Counted from the first letter of the stretch, positions 6,622 to 14,043 are shown. The stretch: 14,043 nucleotides of DNA from a bacterium (GCA_029932675.1 JAOZPP010000079.1:1-14043); one strand, 5' to 3'. Made by a program: numbers and translations. The notes: generated by a model from the letters alone, not told the origin.

Positions 6622-7475
6622 GGATTAGATTCAGGGAGGCCACCCCCTTGGATAAAGAAGGGATACTGAAGATTGCCTCCCGTACCTGGGAGGGATGGGA
6701 TTATGTTCCCCTCATTATAGATGATTGGTTGAGGGAGGGGGGACTCTTTTTGGCTGAGAAAGAAGGGAAAATCGTAGGGCTGACCAAGACGACTCTCCTC
6801 TCCCCGGGTGAGCTCTGGCTGGAAGGTCTAAGGGTGAGGGAAGATTTACGCGGTCAAGGGATTGGCCAGAGGTTGGCCAAGTTCCAATTAGATGAAGCCC
6901 TCTCCCGGAAACCCAGCTCCCTGAGGCTCTCCACAGCAGAGGTTAATCAAACGAGCATGCGCATAATTGAGAGGCTAGGATTTCATCACCTATGCACCTT
7001 CACTTACTTGGAGGCTAAGGTAAGGGAACCACGAATGGCCTCCCTCCTCCGGCCTTTGAGGTCTGCTGAGGAAGGCTGGAGAACCGTTGAAGGATCGGAG
7101 TTCCTCCGCTTCTCCCAAGGGCTCCTACCTGCAGGTTGGATTTTCTATGAGGCAACAAGGGATCTGGTGGCCAATTTAGTTCGTGCGGGGATGATGTTTC
7201 GCTCCCAGAACGGGGTGGCTATCCTCCAACCCTACCGCTATGATCCGCAGAAAGCGGCGGAAATCACCTTCTTCTCCACCTCGCGGGAAGACATCTCTGA
7301 ACTGTTAAACGAATTGAATTCATTGGCCTTCGATATAGGGTATAAGGAGTTTTCCTGTTTTCTTCCTCAAGATTATGGAGTAGAGGGTTTTACCAAATGG
7401 GGATTCCAGCAGAAGTTAAAGTTCAGATATGTCTTCGTCTACCAATATCCCCTTAACTTCCGGGGTCAGCCTTAG
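6600..7475 (+). CDS. GNAT-family N-acetyltransferase with extra C-terminal domain
   Basis: 291 residues. The first half is a typical GNAT domain: IRFREATPLDKEGILKIA at the start, then LEGLRVREDLRGQGIGQRLA, in which R-G-Q-G-I-G is the acetyl-CoA pyrophosphate-binding motif A, and later MRIIERLGFHHLCTFTYLEA (motif B). The second half, from about residue 150, is not a standard GNAT region and may be a second, degenerate acetyltransferase-like fold; I do not know its substrate. Start choice: ATG 6600 lies three bases after AGGAGG, which is close spacing; ATG 6618 overlaps the MATE stop as ATGA, has GAGGAAGAAG ahead of it, and gives the more usual beginning MRIRFREATP. I favour 6618 slightly but report the longer form. 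It may act with the exporter, for example by acetylating an exported compound, but this is only suggested by the overlap. Confidence 0.85.
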   Translation: MEEEEVMRIRFREATPLDKEGILKIASRTWEGWDYVPLIIDDWLREGGLFLAEKEGKIVGLTKTTLLSPGELWLEGLRVREDLRGQGIGQRLAKFQLDEALSRKPSSLRLSTAEVNQTSMRIIERLGFHHLCTFTYLEAKVREPRMASLLRPLRSAEEGWRTVEGSEFLRFSQGLLPAGWIFYEATRDLVANLVRAGMMFRSQNGVAILQPYRYDPQKAAEITFFSTSREDISELLNELNSLAFDIGYKEFSCFLPQDYGVEGFTKWGFQQKLKFRYVFVYQYPLNFRGQP

Positions 7476-8755
7476 GAAAATTTCCGGAGGCGCCTTAAAT
7501 AGCTCATTGCCTCCCCTACTGTATAGTGAGAACCGGTAATACAGAGTAACTCTCCGGAGGAAAGATATTCAAGGGAAAAGTCTATTGCCCGCGGAATATC
7601 CTCCTCCACTTGGTAGTCCTTTCCCCTAAGCTCTTGGGCCACCTCAAGGGGAGAAGCAGCCCTATCCATAGAAGGTCTGGTGAAAACGAAAAGATCTGCC
7701 ATTTCCTCCAGCTTCCTGATCATCTTGGGGTAATCTTTGTCCTCCATCACCCCAAAGAGGAAAACCCTCCTTCTCCGGGGGAAGATTTCCTCCAATGATT
7801 TGCCTAAGACTTCCACCCCCGCGGGGTTATGGGCGACATCGAGAATTATAAGTGGATGGTCACACCAGATCTGAAACCTCCCTGGCCAGTCCACCTCCCT
7901 CAACCCTTCCCTTATGCTCCCCTCGTCAACCCTCCATCCCTTCTTGCCCAGCTCCTCGACGGCGATTATCGCCAAGGCCCCATTTCTTATTTGATGTCTG
8001 CCTAATAGATTCAGCCAAAGGCCCTTATAATGGTAGGACCCAGTCTGCAAGGAGAACTCAGTTCCCTCAGAAGTAACCCTCGCGCTCTGAAAACTTGCCT
8101 CCTTCCCTAAGAGGAGGAGGTTTGAGCCTTGCTCTCTACATCTCTCCTCAATCACCTCTCGGGGTTCCCTCTCCCCCACCCCACAAACAGTGGTTACCCC
8201 CGGTTTGATGATCGCTGCCTTCTCCCGGGCGATCTCTGCCAGAGTGGAACCAAGGTATTGGGTATGTTCAAGTGAAATGTTGGTAATCAAACAGATCTCT
8301 GGGGAAAGCACATTTGTAGCATCAAGCCTTCCCCCCATCCCTGTCTCCACCACAGCTATATCCACCCCCTCCTGGGCAAATTGGTGGAAGGCTAAGGCTG
8401 TGGATGCCTCAAAGAAGGTTATCCCCTTTCTGCTCATATAGTCCATCTGTCCCTGGACGAATTCGAGCACCTCCTCCTCGGGGATCATCTCCCCATTCAC
8501 CCTAATCCTCTCTCGAAAGTCAATTAGGTGGGGGGAAGTGAAGAGACCGGTCTTGTAACCAGCTCTTCTCAGGATGGACTCAATTATTGCCGCCGTAGAG
8601 CCCTTGCCATTTGTTCCCGCTATGTGAATGGATTTGAACCTGTAGTGGGGATCGCCCAACCTTCTCAGAAGAGCGGAGATTTGAGAGAGGCCTAACTTGA
8701 TGCCAAACCAGCGCAGGCCGTAGAGGTATTGGAGAGCTGTTTGATAGTCATCCAA
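7472..8755 (-). CDS. folC: Bifunctional folylpolyglutamate synthase / dihydrofolate synthase
   Basis: 427 residues, normal FolC length. It adds glutamate to dihydropteroate and/or tetrahydrofolates using ATP, in the cytosol. Visible signatures are YLYGLRWFGIKLGL near the N-terminus, the P-loop HIAGTNGKGST (G47-S53), SPHLIDFRERIRVNG, VVETGMGGRLDATNV, ITNISLEHTQYLG, the Mur-ligase-type H-N-P region (DVAHNPAG) and FGVMEDKDYPKM. The start is TTG 8755: an in-frame TGA lies only a few codons upstream and the next ATG is out of frame. There is no good ribosome site, suggesting modest expression. It is the last gene of the tsaB-rimI-accD-folC block, 85 bases after accD. Its stop shares the bases TTAG (7472-7475) with the stop of the convergent acetyltransferase gene. 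Confidence 0.95.
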   Translation of the reverse strand: MDDYQTALQYLYGLRWFGIKLGLSQISALLRRLGDPHYRFKSIHIAGTNGKGSTAAIIESILRRAGYKTGLFTSPHLIDFRERIRVNGEMIPEEEVLEFVQGQMDYMSRKGITFFEASTALAFHQFAQEGVDIAVVETGMGGRLDATNVLSPEICLITNISLEHTQYLGSTLAEIAREKAAIIKPGVTTVCGVGEREPREVIEERCREQGSNLLLLGKEASFQSARVTSEGTEFSLQTGSYHYKGLWLNLLGRHQIRNGALAIIAVEELGKKGWRVDEGSIREGLREVDWPGRFQIWCDHPLIILDVAHNPAGVEVLGKSLEEIFPRRRRVFLFGVMEDKDYPKMIRKLEEMADLFVFTRPSMDRAASPLEVAQELRGKDYQVEEDIPRAIDFSLEYLSSGELLCITGSHYTVGEAMSYLRRLRKFS

Positions 8756-8840
8756 GGAATTTGGTCACTTACCCGGAATTGATTTTGCTGGGTTGATTAG
8801 GATTAGGGGTTTTATCCATTCATCTGCCTAAGAAACCGAC

Positions 8841-9677
8841 CTAAAGTAGATGCCTGAGACAGAGGGCAATGGTCCGCTTTAGCTGAGAACGGGGGGTAAC
8901 TATATCCACAAAGCCATGCTCTAAGAAGAACTCCGAGGTCTGAAATCCCGGTGGTAAATCCTCACCAATCGTTTGCTTGATAACCCGCGGGCCCGCGAAA
9001 CCGAGAAGTGCCTTTGGTTCGGCGATGACGATGTCCCCTAAGGAGGCGAAGCTGGCCATTACCCCCGCAGTGGTGGGATTGGTGAGGACCGATATATAAG
9101 GGAGAGAATGGTCTCCCAATACGCCCAACAGGGCAGAGGTCTTAGCCATTTGCATAAGGGAGAGTATGCCCTCCTGCATCCTCGCCCCTCCGGAGGCGGA
9201 GACAATGACCAGGGGAAGCTTCCGATGAATCGCCCTCTCAATTGACCTAGCCACCTTCTCTCCCACCACAGACCCCATACTCCCCCCAATAAACCTAAAA
9301 TCCAAGATTGTGAAGCTCACTGGAATCTGATCGATCTGCCCCAACCCCGTAATGGCTGCCTCTTTAAGATTCGTCTTCTTTTGCGCGGCCTTTACCCGAT
9401 CGGGGTATTTTTTTGAATCCCTAAAGTTGAGGGGATCCTGCGGTTGAAGGTCAGCGTCATGCTCCTCTAACCTCCTTTCATCCAAGATGATTCCTATGTA
9501 ATCCTGACTCGAAATGCGAAAGTGGTAGCCACACTGCGGGCAGACCGAAAGGTTTTTCTCCAGCTCCTTCTTATAGATAATCTCCCCACACGATTCACAT
9601 TTTGTCCAAAGGCCATCTGGGATCTCCCTCTTCTTCTGGGGCTTGAGCCCTAGTCTAACCTTCTTAAACCATTCCAT
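8841..9677 (-). CDS. accD: Acetyl-CoA carboxylase carboxyltransferase subunit beta
   Basis: 278 residues. With AccA it forms the carboxyltransferase that moves CO2 from biotin-BCCP to acetyl-CoA, making malonyl-CoA for fatty acid synthesis. The N-terminal zinc ribbon is complete (C27, C30, C46, C49 within CESCGEII and CPQCGYHF). The crotonase-like core follows, with FRFIGGSMGSVVGEKV, SASGGARMQEG, TNPTTAGVMASFASLGD and EPKALLGFAGPRVI, all family hallmarks. The start is ATG 9677 (MEWFKKVR), with AAGGAG seven bases upstream; an upstream in-frame TTG at 9683 is a poorer choice. The start lies inside the last codons of rimI, so translation is probably coupled. AccA is not in the window. Confidence 0.97.
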   Translation of the reverse strand: MEWFKKVRLGLKPQKKREIPDGLWTKCESCGEIIYKKELEKNLSVCPQCGYHFRISSQDYIGIILDERRLEEHDADLQPQDPLNFRDSKKYPDRVKAAQKKTNLKEAAITGLGQIDQIPVSFTILDFRFIGGSMGSVVGEKVARSIERAIHRKLPLVIVSASGGARMQEGILSLMQMAKTSALLGVLGDHSLPYISVLTNPTTAGVMASFASLGDIVIAEPKALLGFAGPRVIKQTIGEDLPPGFQTSEFFLEHGFVDIVTPRSQLKRTIALCLRHLL

Positions 9678-10119
9678 CCCCAATCTCCTTAATCATCACT
9701 AAGGCATCTTCCTTAGGGTGTTGATAATAACCCTTCCTTAGGGCCACAGGTCTGAATCCCTCCTTTAGATATAGGTTAAGGGCTATCTGGTTGGATTCCC
9801 TCAACTCCAAGGTGGCCATTCTACATCCCTTCTCCACCCCGTGACCGATGAGGGAAGCTAAAAGCCTTCTCCCTATTCCCCGATTCCTCCTTTGGGGATG
9901 AACCGCTAAGTTCCCAATATGAAGCTCATCTAAGACCACCCAAGCGATAGCATAACCAATGATTTTTTCCTCTTCCTCAGCCACCAAGAAGAGACAAGCA
10001 GGATCAAAGAGGGACTGTTGAAAATTAAGCTTAGACCAGGGTTCAGTAAAAGATCTCTTCTCGATCTCCTCCACAGCGGCCAAGTCCCCAGCAAGGGCTG
10101 ACCTAATCCCCACCTTCAT
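9664..10119 (-). CDS. rimI: Ribosomal protein S18-alanine N-acetyltransferase
   Basis: 151 residues, the usual RimI length. It is a GNAT enzyme that acetylates the N-terminal alanine of ribosomal protein S18 in E. coli; related RimI proteins in other bacteria may have broader N-terminal targets. Hallmarks are EKRSFTEPWS near the N-terminus, IGNLAVHPQRRNRGIGRRLL (acetyl-CoA-binding R-x-x-G-I-G), LELRESNQIALNLYLKEGF, and the closing KGYYQHPKEDALVM. The ATG overlaps the end of tsaB by four bases (ATGA), and its 3' end overlaps the accD start. The tsaB-rimI neighbourhood is common in bacteria and strongly supports this identity over a generic GNAT. Confidence 0.94.
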   Translation of the reverse strand: MKVGIRSALAGDLAAVEEIEKRSFTEPWSKLNFQQSLFDPACLFLVAEEEEKIIGYAIAWVVLDELHIGNLAVHPQRRNRGIGRRLLASLIGHGVEKGCRMATLELRESNQIALNLYLKEGFRPVALRKGYYQHPKEDALVMIKEIGDGMV

Positions 10120-10796
10120 CCCTTACGTGGTTTAACCTTGGGCCTCCTCAGGTAGAGCGGCTCGACTTCATCCAGCCCTTTCCCACCCTCCTCTTTTAGC
10201 CTCTCCTTGGCCAGCCAAGCAATATTTGCTGCTGAAGGTTCAAACCACCCATCCGGAGCAAAGTGAGCTTTCTCGCCCAGTATATCCTTCAGTTCCTCCC
10301 GGTAAATCCGGGCGCCCTCACCTAAGAAGATCGTCTTCCTCACAATGTGAGAGGCAAGCTCCTTTATCCCTACAACCAACCAAGGAGATTTCCTCTCTAA
10401 GTCTCCTTCCTCCCTCCTATAAAGGGCGGCATAGACCTCTCCCCGACGGGCATCCAAGAGGGGGCAGATAGAATGGGAGGTGGGGGGGAAACCAAATGCC
10501 AGCCCATCAAGGGTAGGAATCCCCACCAGAGGGACCCCCTGGGCCAAGCAGATGCCCTTTGCGGTAGCCAGGCCAATACGCAGCCCAGTAAACGAACCAG
10601 GGCCCAGGGAAACTGCCAAGCAATCTATATCCCCAATCTTCAGCCCTACCTGGGAGAGGGACCAGTCCATTAGGGAGAGGAGCCTCTGGGAGTGACCAGT
10701 ATCTACCCTTAGCTGGCAATTAGCCAGGATCCGATCATCAGAAAGAATGGCCACCCCCTCCAGGTCGGAGGATGTCTCCAAGGCCAATATCTTCAT
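10116..10796 (-). CDS. tsaB: tRNA threonylcarbamoyladenosine biosynthesis protein TsaB
   Basis: 226 residues with the ASKHA-type fold. TsaB pairs with TsaD (and TsaE) to transfer the threonylcarbamoyl group onto A37 of ANN-decoding tRNAs; TsaB itself is a scaffold and not the catalyst. Seen are the N-terminal MKILALETSS, GHSQRLLSLMDWSL, and the highly conserved VSLGPGSFTGLRIGLATAKG, then PLLDARRGEVYAALYR. The last residues RRPKVKPRKG lie over the rimI start. The start at ATG 10796 is preceded by a weak GGGTGA. It is separated by 52 bases from the aldo/keto reductase on the same strand, so the two may or may not share a transcript. TsaD and TsaE are not in this window. Confidence 0.95.
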   Translation of the reverse strand: MKILALETSSDLEGVAILSDDRILANCQLRVDTGHSQRLLSLMDWSLSQVGLKIGDIDCLAVSLGPGSFTGLRIGLATAKGICLAQGVPLVGIPTLDGLAFGFPPTSHSICPLLDARRGEVYAALYRREEGDLERKSPWLVVGIKELASHIVRKTIFLGEGARIYREELKDILGEKAHFAPDGWFEPSAANIAWLAKERLKEEGGKGLDEVEPLYLRRPKVKPRKG

Positions 10797-10848
10797 TCAC
10801 CCAAAGTTACCAACCAAAGGCCAAAAGTCAAGCCAAAAGTTGTAGGGG

Positions 10849-11916
10849 CTAACTTCCGATAGTCATAGCTTCTTTCAGTTCGGAAGGGGGCATTTTCCCT
10901 AAACCGACCACCCTCAAGTTTTCTTTGACATGTTCGGGGTTTTTCATCCCCACCAAGCAAGAGGTAACCCCCCTAAGGGAACGGATCGCCTGAATCCTTT
11001 TGGCAATAGAAATCCCCGGATATTCTCTCCCCTTGTCTATGGTGCGACTGGAGAAGACAACAAGTCCCAATCTCTCAGCTAATTCCAATGTTGTATACCA
11101 TTTCCCCCTAAACCGCTGGTTTCTCTTCAAGTAGGCCTCTGGCATCAGTAGGCTTATTGGCAGTTGGATAACCCTGAAATGATGGTTCTTGCCCGCTGTG
11201 GTAGTCTGGGCCGCTTTTCGCACCCTTTCCAAGGAAAGATAATCGGGGGCATTACAATCGGCCCTATACCCAGACCAAGTGGCTGCTCCATACATCCTCA
11301 GCTTCCCTTCCCTCACAAGATCTTCAAGGCACTGGAAGGCCTCCCTTAGGCTCCCGTAGAACTCCTCCGGAGTCCACCTTTCCAGTTGAGTTTCCGGATT
11401 ATGGAGAAAGTAAATGTCAATGGTCTCCAATTGTAGATTTTCCAGGCTTAATTCAAGGGATTCACGGATAAATTCGGGGTTTATTGAGTGTCCAAACTCG
11501 ATATCCTCCTGGTCAATTACCCCCCTTTCCAAGAAGAGGCGATCTTTGACAGGCGATTTACACCTCTCCCCATCCACAGGGATGAAACCACTTTTGCTTG
11601 ATATGATGAGCCCCTCCCGTATATGGCTATGTTCCTTAGATAGAGCTCGTAGTGCCCTTCCAATAATCCGTTCGCTTCTCATCCCTCGATAATTCAACGC
11701 CGTGTCTATAACATTACATCCCTCGACGATGGCTACCTTAATCGCCTCAAAGTAGAGATCATCAACCTCATCGCTTGCCTCCCCCAAGTAGGTTCCGATT
11801 CCCACAGTAGAAAAGTATAGTCCTTCCCTTTCACAAAAGTGGTCTCTACCTCGCAGGTGAGTATCCCGATAATGGCCCATTCCCCTCCTGGTGGCATACC
11901 CCTTTAATAAACTCAT
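10849..11916 (-). CDS. Aldo/keto reductase family protein
   Basis: 355 residues of an (alpha/beta)8 NAD(P)H-dependent oxidoreductase. The catalytic tetrad of the family is visible: D71 and Y76 in NVIDTALNYRG, K108 in ISSKSGF, H172 in IYFLHNPE. The YFSTVGIGTYLG start of the barrel and the C-terminal SCLVGMKNPEHVKENL fit the family well. The N-terminal 33 residues (rich in Arg, His and Gly) and the long stretch of about 40 residues between K108 and NPEFIRESLE are more unusual. Substrate unknown. The start ATG 11916 has GGAGGA eight bases upstream, a strong ribosome site. It lies 52 bases upstream of tsaB on the same strand. Some family members have lost reductase activity and act as channel or scaffold proteins, but the complete tetrad argues for an enzyme. 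Confidence 0.9.
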   Translation of the reverse strand: MSLLKGYATRRGMGHYRDTHLRGRDHFCEREGLYFSTVGIGTYLGEASDEVDDLYFEAIKVAIVEGCNVIDTALNYRGMRSERIIGRALRALSKEHSHIREGLIISSKSGFIPVDGERCKSPVKDRLFLERGVIDQEDIEFGHSINPEFIRESLELSLENLQLETIDIYFLHNPETQLERWTPEEFYGSLREAFQCLEDLVREGKLRMYGAATWSGYRADCNAPDYLSLERVRKAAQTTTAGKNHHFRVIQLPISLLMPEAYLKRNQRFRGKWYTTLELAERLGLVVFSSRTIDKGREYPGISIAKRIQAIRSLRGVTSCLVGMKNPEHVKENLRVVGLGKMPPSELKEAMTIGS

Positions 11917-11957
11917 ACCAGCTCTCCTCCATATACTGTTTAAGAAAAAGATTTTGA

Positions 11958-12167
11958 GGTTGCAAAGACGAACGCCCCTGTTACTACAAGGTGGACCGGG
12001 CCTTAGATTCCCTGCTGAAAGTCCCTTATCAAGGGCGAAAACTAAAAGCCAAACCCTTTGCCAAATGGCGTTGGGTGGCCTGGCCCTACCGTATTAGGTA
12101 TGACATTGAGGGCGACCAAATTATTATCTACACCGTCCGACACCGGAAAGAGATATACAGAAGTTGA
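11958..12167 (+). pseudogene. Decayed RelE/ParE-type toxin, C-terminal part
   Basis: The plus frame after TGA 11955-11957 encodes 69 residues, with ALDSLLKVPYQGRKLKAKPF, WRWVAWPYRIRYDIEGDQ and IIIYTVRHRKEIYRS. This matches the central and C-terminal strands of RelE/ParE toxins, including the usual PYQGKKLKG, W-R-x-R-x-G-x-Y-R-I-x-Y and GHRKEIYR segments. The first roughly 20 residues are missing. A fragment FKKKILRLQ that could be the first helix is in another frame just upstream, pointing to a +1 shift near 11960-11990. No ATG with a ribosome site and no antitoxin gene are present, and GTG 11991 is the only possible internal start. It lies divergent from the aldo/keto reductase, whose 5' region it touches. 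Confidence 0.65.
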
Positions 12168-12261
12168 ACATTATCCATCACTGACATTGAAACACCGTAG
12201 ATTTGAGAAAATAACTCGGCCCTTCAGATCTTTCCCCTTTCCTCGGGCAACGCACTATCTC

Positions 12262-12960
12262 TCACAATGCCCTATTATATCTGTGCCTAAGCTCATCCTC
12301 GGAGATAAGCGGGCGGCTTATCGCCTCAAGGGTTTCCTTCCTCATTACACCCTCTTTGACCAGCTCATAGCCCGCCCTCCTTACCTCCTTCAGGACATCT
12401 TCCCCATCCTTGGTCAATTTCCCCCCTTTCTTCATGAGGAATGCGTGGGGTCTAAGCACCGCGCCAGCGAATTCCACGCTCGCATCCGCGGCAAGCTCCT
12501 GGGCGATGCGCAAAACCGTTCCGAAGTTCCCTATCTCCCACCATCCACCAGTGGAAACGAGCACGATCTCCCGGACCTCCACCCCTTTGCGAAACCTACC
12601 CCGTGTGCGTCCCTGGCGTGTTTCCAGTAAGGGTTCAAGCAATGGGCACAATCTGTTGATAATTTTCTGCATCTCACCAGGGAGCGGAATGTAAACTGGG
12701 GTGGCCAGGATAAAAATATCCGCCCCTCTTAGCTGGGGATAAAGCAACTCCATATCATCCTTGATGTAACATTCCCCAGGGCTCTTATACCAGCAGTACA
12801 TCTCACTACAAGTGCAGGGCTTGACCTTGAGGCGGCTGGCGTAGAATAGCTCGACATCAGATCCGGCATCCATCATCCCTTGGATGAAAGGGGCAAGGAC
12901 CATAGCCGTGTTCCCCTTTTCCATACGAGGGCTACCATTAATGGCAACTGCCTTGCTCAT
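12262..12960 (-). CDS. Flavodoxin-fold NAD(P)H-dependent oxidoreductase (FMN reductase/iron-sulfur flavoprotein-like)
   Basis: 232 residues. The N-terminal KAVAINGSPRMEKGNT is the FMN phosphate-binding loop of the NADPH-dependent FMN reductase family, followed by IKDDMELLYPQLRGADIFILATPVYI, typical of flavodoxin-fold flavoproteins of anaerobes. Between them is a cysteine cluster C49-x-C51-x4-C56-x7-C64. Iron-sulfur flavoproteins have a compact four-cysteine motif at this place; the spacing here differs, so cluster binding is possible but unproven. The C-terminal half is helical and charged. The start is ATG 12960, preceded by GTG and by a G-rich GAGGGGGG ribosome site. An 18-codon frame (12960-13016, MGLALNKCAVDKLLERGV) ends TGATG on this start. 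Substrate unknown. Confidence 0.85.
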   Translation of the reverse strand: MSKAVAINGSPRMEKGNTAMVLAPFIQGMMDAGSDVELFYASRLKVKPCTCSEMYCWYKSPGECYIKDDMELLYPQLRGADIFILATPVYIPLPGEMQKIINRLCPLLEPLLETRQGRTRGRFRKGVEVREIVLVSTGGWWEIGNFGTVLRIAQELAADASVEFAGAVLRPHAFLMKKGGKLTKDGEDVLKEVRRAGYELVKEGVMRKETLEAISRPLISEDELRHRYNRAL

Positions 12961-13089
12961 CACACCCCCCTCTCTAAAAGTTTATCAACTGCGCACTTAT
13001 TCAATGCAAGACCCATCGCCCCCCATCCCCTAAGTTGCTCTGAGCTTATCCTCCATATCAGCTAATTCCGAGACCACACCTCGTCCCAA

Positions 13090-13638
13090 CTACACCCCCA
13101 ATGGCAAGGTGCGAGCAATTCCAAAGCGAAAATCAGAATCCGGTACAATAAAAGCAATCTCTGTGCACTGGAATGAACCTCCCACAACCACACCCCTGAG
13201 GTCCTCAAAGATCTCTTTGGTCCGGATGATATCCGGACGCCCATCGGTGATACTCATGTGGGGCACAAAATCATCCGTATGTGGTAACTCCAAATTGAAC
13301 ATACCCGTTTTGTGCAATGCCCGACGGATCTCCAATACCCTTTCAGCCGGGTGAATCTCGTAGTAAATGCATGGATAAGGCAGAAAGGTATTTAATGGTC
13401 CATAACGAATTGAGAAAGGTTCAAATCCAGCGATAATCCCTTCAAGCTGATGCCAATCGTTTTCGCTGGGAGGATGGAGAAATGGTTGGGTAAGCGTGAT
13501 GTGAGCTTCGCATACGCTATGGGAAATGGGATCGTATTGCTTCCGTAATTGATTTACTACTCTTCTGACCTTGACTGGAGGCCAGACTGCAAGAGTGCCG
13601 TTCACATATGTCCTTCGCCACTTAGTCCAATCGTCCAT
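13090..13638 (-). CDS. 2'-5' RNA ligase-like (2H phosphoesterase) family protein
   Basis: 182 residues, the size of the 2H phosphoesterase superfamily. Both catalytic H-x-T/S motifs are present: H46-I-T48 in CEAHITLTQPF and H127-M-S129 in FVPHMSITDG. In the family these two histidines act on 2',3'-cyclic phosphates or 2'-5' linkages of RNA; the actual substrate here is unknown, and members such as ThpR-type RNA ligases, cyclic phosphodiesterases and degraded enzymes cannot be told apart from sequence. The start is ATG 13638, with upstream GGGGTTTACCCC, a small perfect palindrome that overlaps the likely ribosome site and might occlude it. It is separated by 129 bases from the flavoprotein start, on the same strand. 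Confidence 0.87.
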   Translation of the reverse strand: MDDWTKWRRTYVNGTLAVWPPVKVRRVVNQLRKQYDPISHSVCEAHITLTQPFLHPPSENDWHQLEGIIAGFEPFSIRYGPLNTFLPYPCIYYEIHPAERVLEIRRALHKTGMFNLELPHTDDFVPHMSITDGRPDIIRTKEIFEDLRGVVVGGSFQCTEIAFIVPDSDFRFGIARTLPLGV

Positions 13639-13707
13639 GGGGTAAACCCCGTTGTTTAGATAATGGTTTAAAAAAACAGAGTGGGGTTGCTGCCGGAAAG
13701 AAAGTTT

Positions 13708-14030
13708 TTACAGGCCAGATTGATCTTGGTGCGGCCAACGACTACCCAAACGCCGGCAGTGCAACAAAACATCATTCCCAACCTGCTGATGTAAATCGCT
13801 CCAGCGACTGTCCATAAAAAGTTTAGTATCCCACCCCCTCGCTACGGCAACTCCTCCTTCATCTGCCGCAGACGATTCAAAGCCTGGGTATAGGCTGTGC
13901 TCTCCTTTGCCCACTCTGCCAACCTCTGGCAAGGAAATGTCTCACACTGGTAGCAGAACTCTAATCCTTTCTCGTCAACACAACACTTAAACGCTTGGTG
14001 TGAATTATCTGTTTGACAAAAGAGCATCTA
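13708..14030 (-). pseudogene. Frameshifted DUF3795-type cysteine-rich protein fragment
   Basis: A minus frame from ATG 14027 to stop at 13842 encodes FKCCVDEKGLEFCYQC, ETFPCQRLAEWAKES and ALNRLRQMKEE, the closing cysteine-rich segment and helix of DUF3795 proteins (usual pattern C-x-x-C-x-x-F/Y-P-C). An in-frame TAG lies directly before the ATG (14028-14030), and I see no N-terminal half in the 13 bases that remain. After KEE, a one-base frame change at the GGAGGAG run continues as GVAVARGWDTKLFMDSRW and on to the stop at 13708; this resembles how such proteins carry on after the RLKEMKE helix. I read it as a broken gene cut further by the window edge. A genuine 61-residue protein is the alternative. 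Confidence 0.45.
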
Positions 14031-14043
14031 TGTAGTAGAGTCA

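Noticed and set aside
12058-12630. Long plus-strand open frame opposite the flavoprotein
   Set aside because: It lies antisense to a gene with clear FMN-binding motifs, its translation is low-complexity with no domain, and its first part uses the RelE remnant in the wrong frame.
12960-13016. 18-codon minus frame ending TGATG on the flavoprotein start
   Set aside because: It could be a coupled leader peptide, but there is no clear ribosome site of its own and no family support, so I did not call it a gene.
13690-13759. CTGCCGG/CCGGCAG inverted pair right of the 2H protein
   Set aside because: Seven-base arms 56 bases apart are expected by chance in sequence of this length.

Overview
The window comes from a bacterium. 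AccD, TsaB, RimI and FolC are ordinary bacterial housekeeping proteins arranged in one block. The sequence alone does not fix the phylum; tight gene packing, TTG starts and a DUF3795-type fragment would fit an environmental anaerobe, but that is a guess. The window divides into an AT-rich accessory part (about 1-4700) and a more GC-rich core part (about 5240-14043).

Left part, all on the minus strand and transcribed from right to left: a consensus-like promoter (4636-4664), a helix-turn-helix (excisionase-like) reading frame broken by an in-frame TAG, a large phospholipase-D plus SNF2-type helicase, an MntA-type nucleotidyltransferase, a HepT-type HEPN RNase, and the first 147 codons of an Eco57I-like (type IIG) restriction-modification protein that leaves the window at base 1. 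The four downstream genes overlap each other by 4-14 bases, so they look like one translationally coupled anti-phage operon with a toxin-antitoxin pair between the helicase and the modification/nuclease gene. The helicase gene carries four short palindromic inserts, all in frame.

The junction (4628-5241) has no intact gene. It holds a 114-bp unit with 18-bp imperfect terminal inverted repeats and, separately, an inverted pair of a 17-base repeat.

Core part: a MATE-family exporter and a GNAT acetyltransferase run rightwards. They meet the minus-strand block tsaB-rimI-accD-folC head-on, with the two stop codons sharing the same four bases. Upstream of tsaB on the same strand is an aldo/keto reductase. 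Beyond it are a decayed RelE/ParE-type toxin on the plus strand, a flavodoxin-fold flavoprotein with an unusual cysteine cluster, a 2'-5' RNA ligase-like (2H phosphodiesterase) protein, and at the right edge a frameshifted DUF3795-type cysteine-rich fragment.

The most interesting object is the left operon: a helicase/PLD plus type IIG-like restriction system with MntA-HepT embedded inside it, and palindromic elements that have entered its coding sequence without breaking it.
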